Below are positions 30,925-32,041 of a DNA stretch of 32,041 nt, in pieces (within the stretch, counting starts at the first letter, position 1; every line of letters begins with the position of its first letter). Both the position numbers and the translations under genes were made by a program. A model generated the notes under the pieces. The model was not told the DNA's origin, ran no database searches, and worked only from the letters and a program-made list of their open reading frames with translations. This DNA comes from Candidatus Rokuibacteriota bacterium (lineage in GTDB: Bacteria > Methylomirabilota > Methylomirabilia > Rokubacteriales > CSP1-6), in assembly GCA_003221635.1 (NCBI GenBank), contig QHSR01000018.1, positions 26,096 to 58,136 of the forward strand, read 5' to 3'.

Positions 30925-32041
30925 ATGGACGCCCAGGCCTTCACGATCTACGACATGATGGCGCGGGGCGCCGCGCTCTACCGCGACGCTCCCGCGCTGA
31001 TCCAGGGGACACAGCAGTGGTCCTTCCGGCAGCTGCTGGAGCGGGCGGATTCGCTGGCAGCCGGGCTGGGGGGGCTGGGTCTCGCCCGAGGCGATCGCAT
31101 CTGCATTCTCGCCCAGAACGACGTAGCCTACGTCGACCTGTACGCGGCGTGCGCCCGCCAGGGCGTGATCGCGTATCCCATCAACTGGCGGCTCACCGCC
31201 CAGGAAGTCGAGCGGGTGGTGGAGCGGGCCGACCCGAAAATGATGGTCGCGGACGCGTCCACCCTGTCCGTGGTGGGCGACTGGCCCCGCACGCAGCGCC
31301 GCCTCGCGCACTGGTACCAGTTCGGCGCCGCGCCGGGGCCGGGCTTCCAGGCCCTGTCGAGCTTGTACCGCGAGGGCGCGCCGCCGCCGGTCGCGGACGT
31401 CTCCAGCGACGACCCCTTCGCCGTGATCTCCACCGCGGCCGTCGACGTGATCCCTCGGGGTGCCGTGCTCACACACGCGAACGTTCTCACCGCCTCCCTG
31501 GTCGTCATCGCGACGCTCGGCTTCACGGCGGCGGACCGGTATCTTCTGGCTCTGCCGCTGTTCCACATCACGGCGCTGGGCAACCTCGTCGCGCACATGC
31601 ACGCGGGCGGAGCCAGCGTCGTGGTCGCCCGCTTCGACGCTGACGAAGCGGTGCGGCTGATCGATGCCCACCGGGTCACGCACGTCTCCGACTTTCCTCC
31701 CGTGCTGTCGAATCTCCTGGACGCCGCGCAGAAGCTCGGCAGCAAGCTGCCGAGCCTGAAGCACGTCTCCGGACTGGACGTGCCACCGACCATCCAGCGC
31801 CTGCACGCAGAGACCCAGGCTCAGTTCTGGACGGGCTTCGGTCAGTCCGAGACCAGCGGCTTCGTCAGCATCCAGCGTGTGCGCGACAACCCCGGAGCCG
31901 CCGGCAAGCCCATCCCGGTCTGCCGAGTCCGTCTGGTCGACGACTACGACCGCGACGTGCCGGTAGGGACTCCCGGGGAAATCGTGGTGCGCGGGCCGGT
32001 GGTATTCCAGGGCTACTTCGGCCAGCCGGACGTGACCGCCT
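30925..32041 (+). CDS. AMP-forming acyl-CoA ligase family protein (ligase 3), 3' end outside window
   Basis: The open frame from ATG 30925 runs to the window end with 372 residues visible. It is an ANL-superfamily protein of the shorter fatty-acid/aryl-CoA ligase type. N-terminal features are ALIQGTQQWSFRQLLERADSLAAGL and YPINWRLTAQEV. PLFHITALGNLVAHMHAGGASVVV lies in the middle, the adenine motif GFGQSETSG is near 305, and PGEIVVRGPVVFQGYF is near the end. The phosphate-binding loop, normally TSGTTGxPKG, reads STAAVDVIPRGAVLTH (about 169-184), so the Thr/Ser-Gly core and the lysine are lost. It starts 5 bases after the haemoglobin stop. ATP-dependent ligation may be weakened or replaced by another role; the C-terminal catalytic lysine is not in the window. 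Confidence 0.85.
   Translation, partial: MDAQAFTIYDMMARGAALYRDAPALIQGTQQWSFRQLLERADSLAAGLGGLGLARGDRICILAQNDVAYVDLYAACARQGVIAYPINWRLTAQEVERVVERADPKMMVADASTLSVVGDWPRTQRRLAHWYQFGAAPGPGFQALSSLYREGAPPPVADVSSDDPFAVISTAAVDVIPRGAVLTHANVLTASLVVIATLGFTAADRYLLALPLFHITALGNLVAHMHAGGASVVVARFDADEAVRLIDAHRVTHVSDFPPVLSNLLDAAQKLGSKLPSLKHVSGLDVPPTIQRLHAETQAQFWTGFGQSETSGFVSIQRVRDNPGAAGKPIPVCRVRLVDDYDRDVPVGTPGEIVVRGPVVFQGYFGQPDVTA

Overview
The window is a GC-rich (roughly two-thirds G+C or more) piece of a bacterial chromosome, probably from an uncultured soil or sediment organism. The load of HAAT/Liv-type ABC transporters, acyl-CoA ligases and crotonases fits Candidatus Rokubacteria/Methylomirabilota or a metabolically similar proteobacterium. 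No rRNA, tRNA or ribosomal-protein marker is present, so this placement is only an inference. No prophage, transposase or CRISPR array was seen.

Layout. (1) 1-2814, plus strand: the 3' end of an acyl-CoA dehydrogenase, then an SsuB/TauB-type ATPase and two SsuC-type permeases, chained by 4-base stop/start overlaps. A 67-residue cysteine-bearing protein follows (2968-3171). (2) 9058-3196, minus strand: an NMT1/SsuA-type binding protein, a frameshifted envelope-type protein of unknown function, and a DppA-DppB-DppC oligopeptide-type transporter. Its dppB is broken by an 85-bp perfect inverted repeat and by a deletion. (3) 9209-15611, plus strand: a crotonase, livG, livF, livK, livH, livM and a MenB/BadI-type crotonase. 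(4) 16104-32041, plus strand: a sigma-70-like promoter followed by two paralogous modules that combine a fatty-acid-type acyl-CoA ligase with a complete set of Liv transporter genes. The order is ligase1-livG2-livH2-livM2-livK2-livF2-livG3-ligase2-livH3-livM3-livK3-livF3, then an exported truncated-haemoglobin lipoprotein and a third, divergent AMP-forming ligase cut by the window end.

How the genes work together. Binding proteins capture small amphipathic organic acids or amino-acid-like solutes in the periplasm. LivHM/LivGF import them, the ligases trap them as CoA thioesters, and the crotonases and acyl-CoA dehydrogenase carry out beta-oxidation-like or alicyclic-ring chemistry. Substrates cannot be read from sequence. 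The MenB/BadI-like enzyme makes cyclic or aromatic-derived carboxylates a reasonable guess for region 3.

Most unusual content. Four intergenic elements at livK/livH and livH/livM junctions share a conserved loop of about 80 nt (boxes ACCACGCGGCACGCGTGCGC and GCGGCTGGGCTCCATCCGGG, always 10 nt apart). The loop is closed by long G-rich/C-rich arms. The arms differ from copy to copy but stay complementary within a copy (45/45, 43/44 and 34/35 in the three complete copies). I do not recognise this family. Separately, dppB, livH2 and livG3 each lack about 60-105 internal bases with a change of frame, and the element before livM2 has lost its right arm. These may be real decay or assembly error; raw reads would decide.
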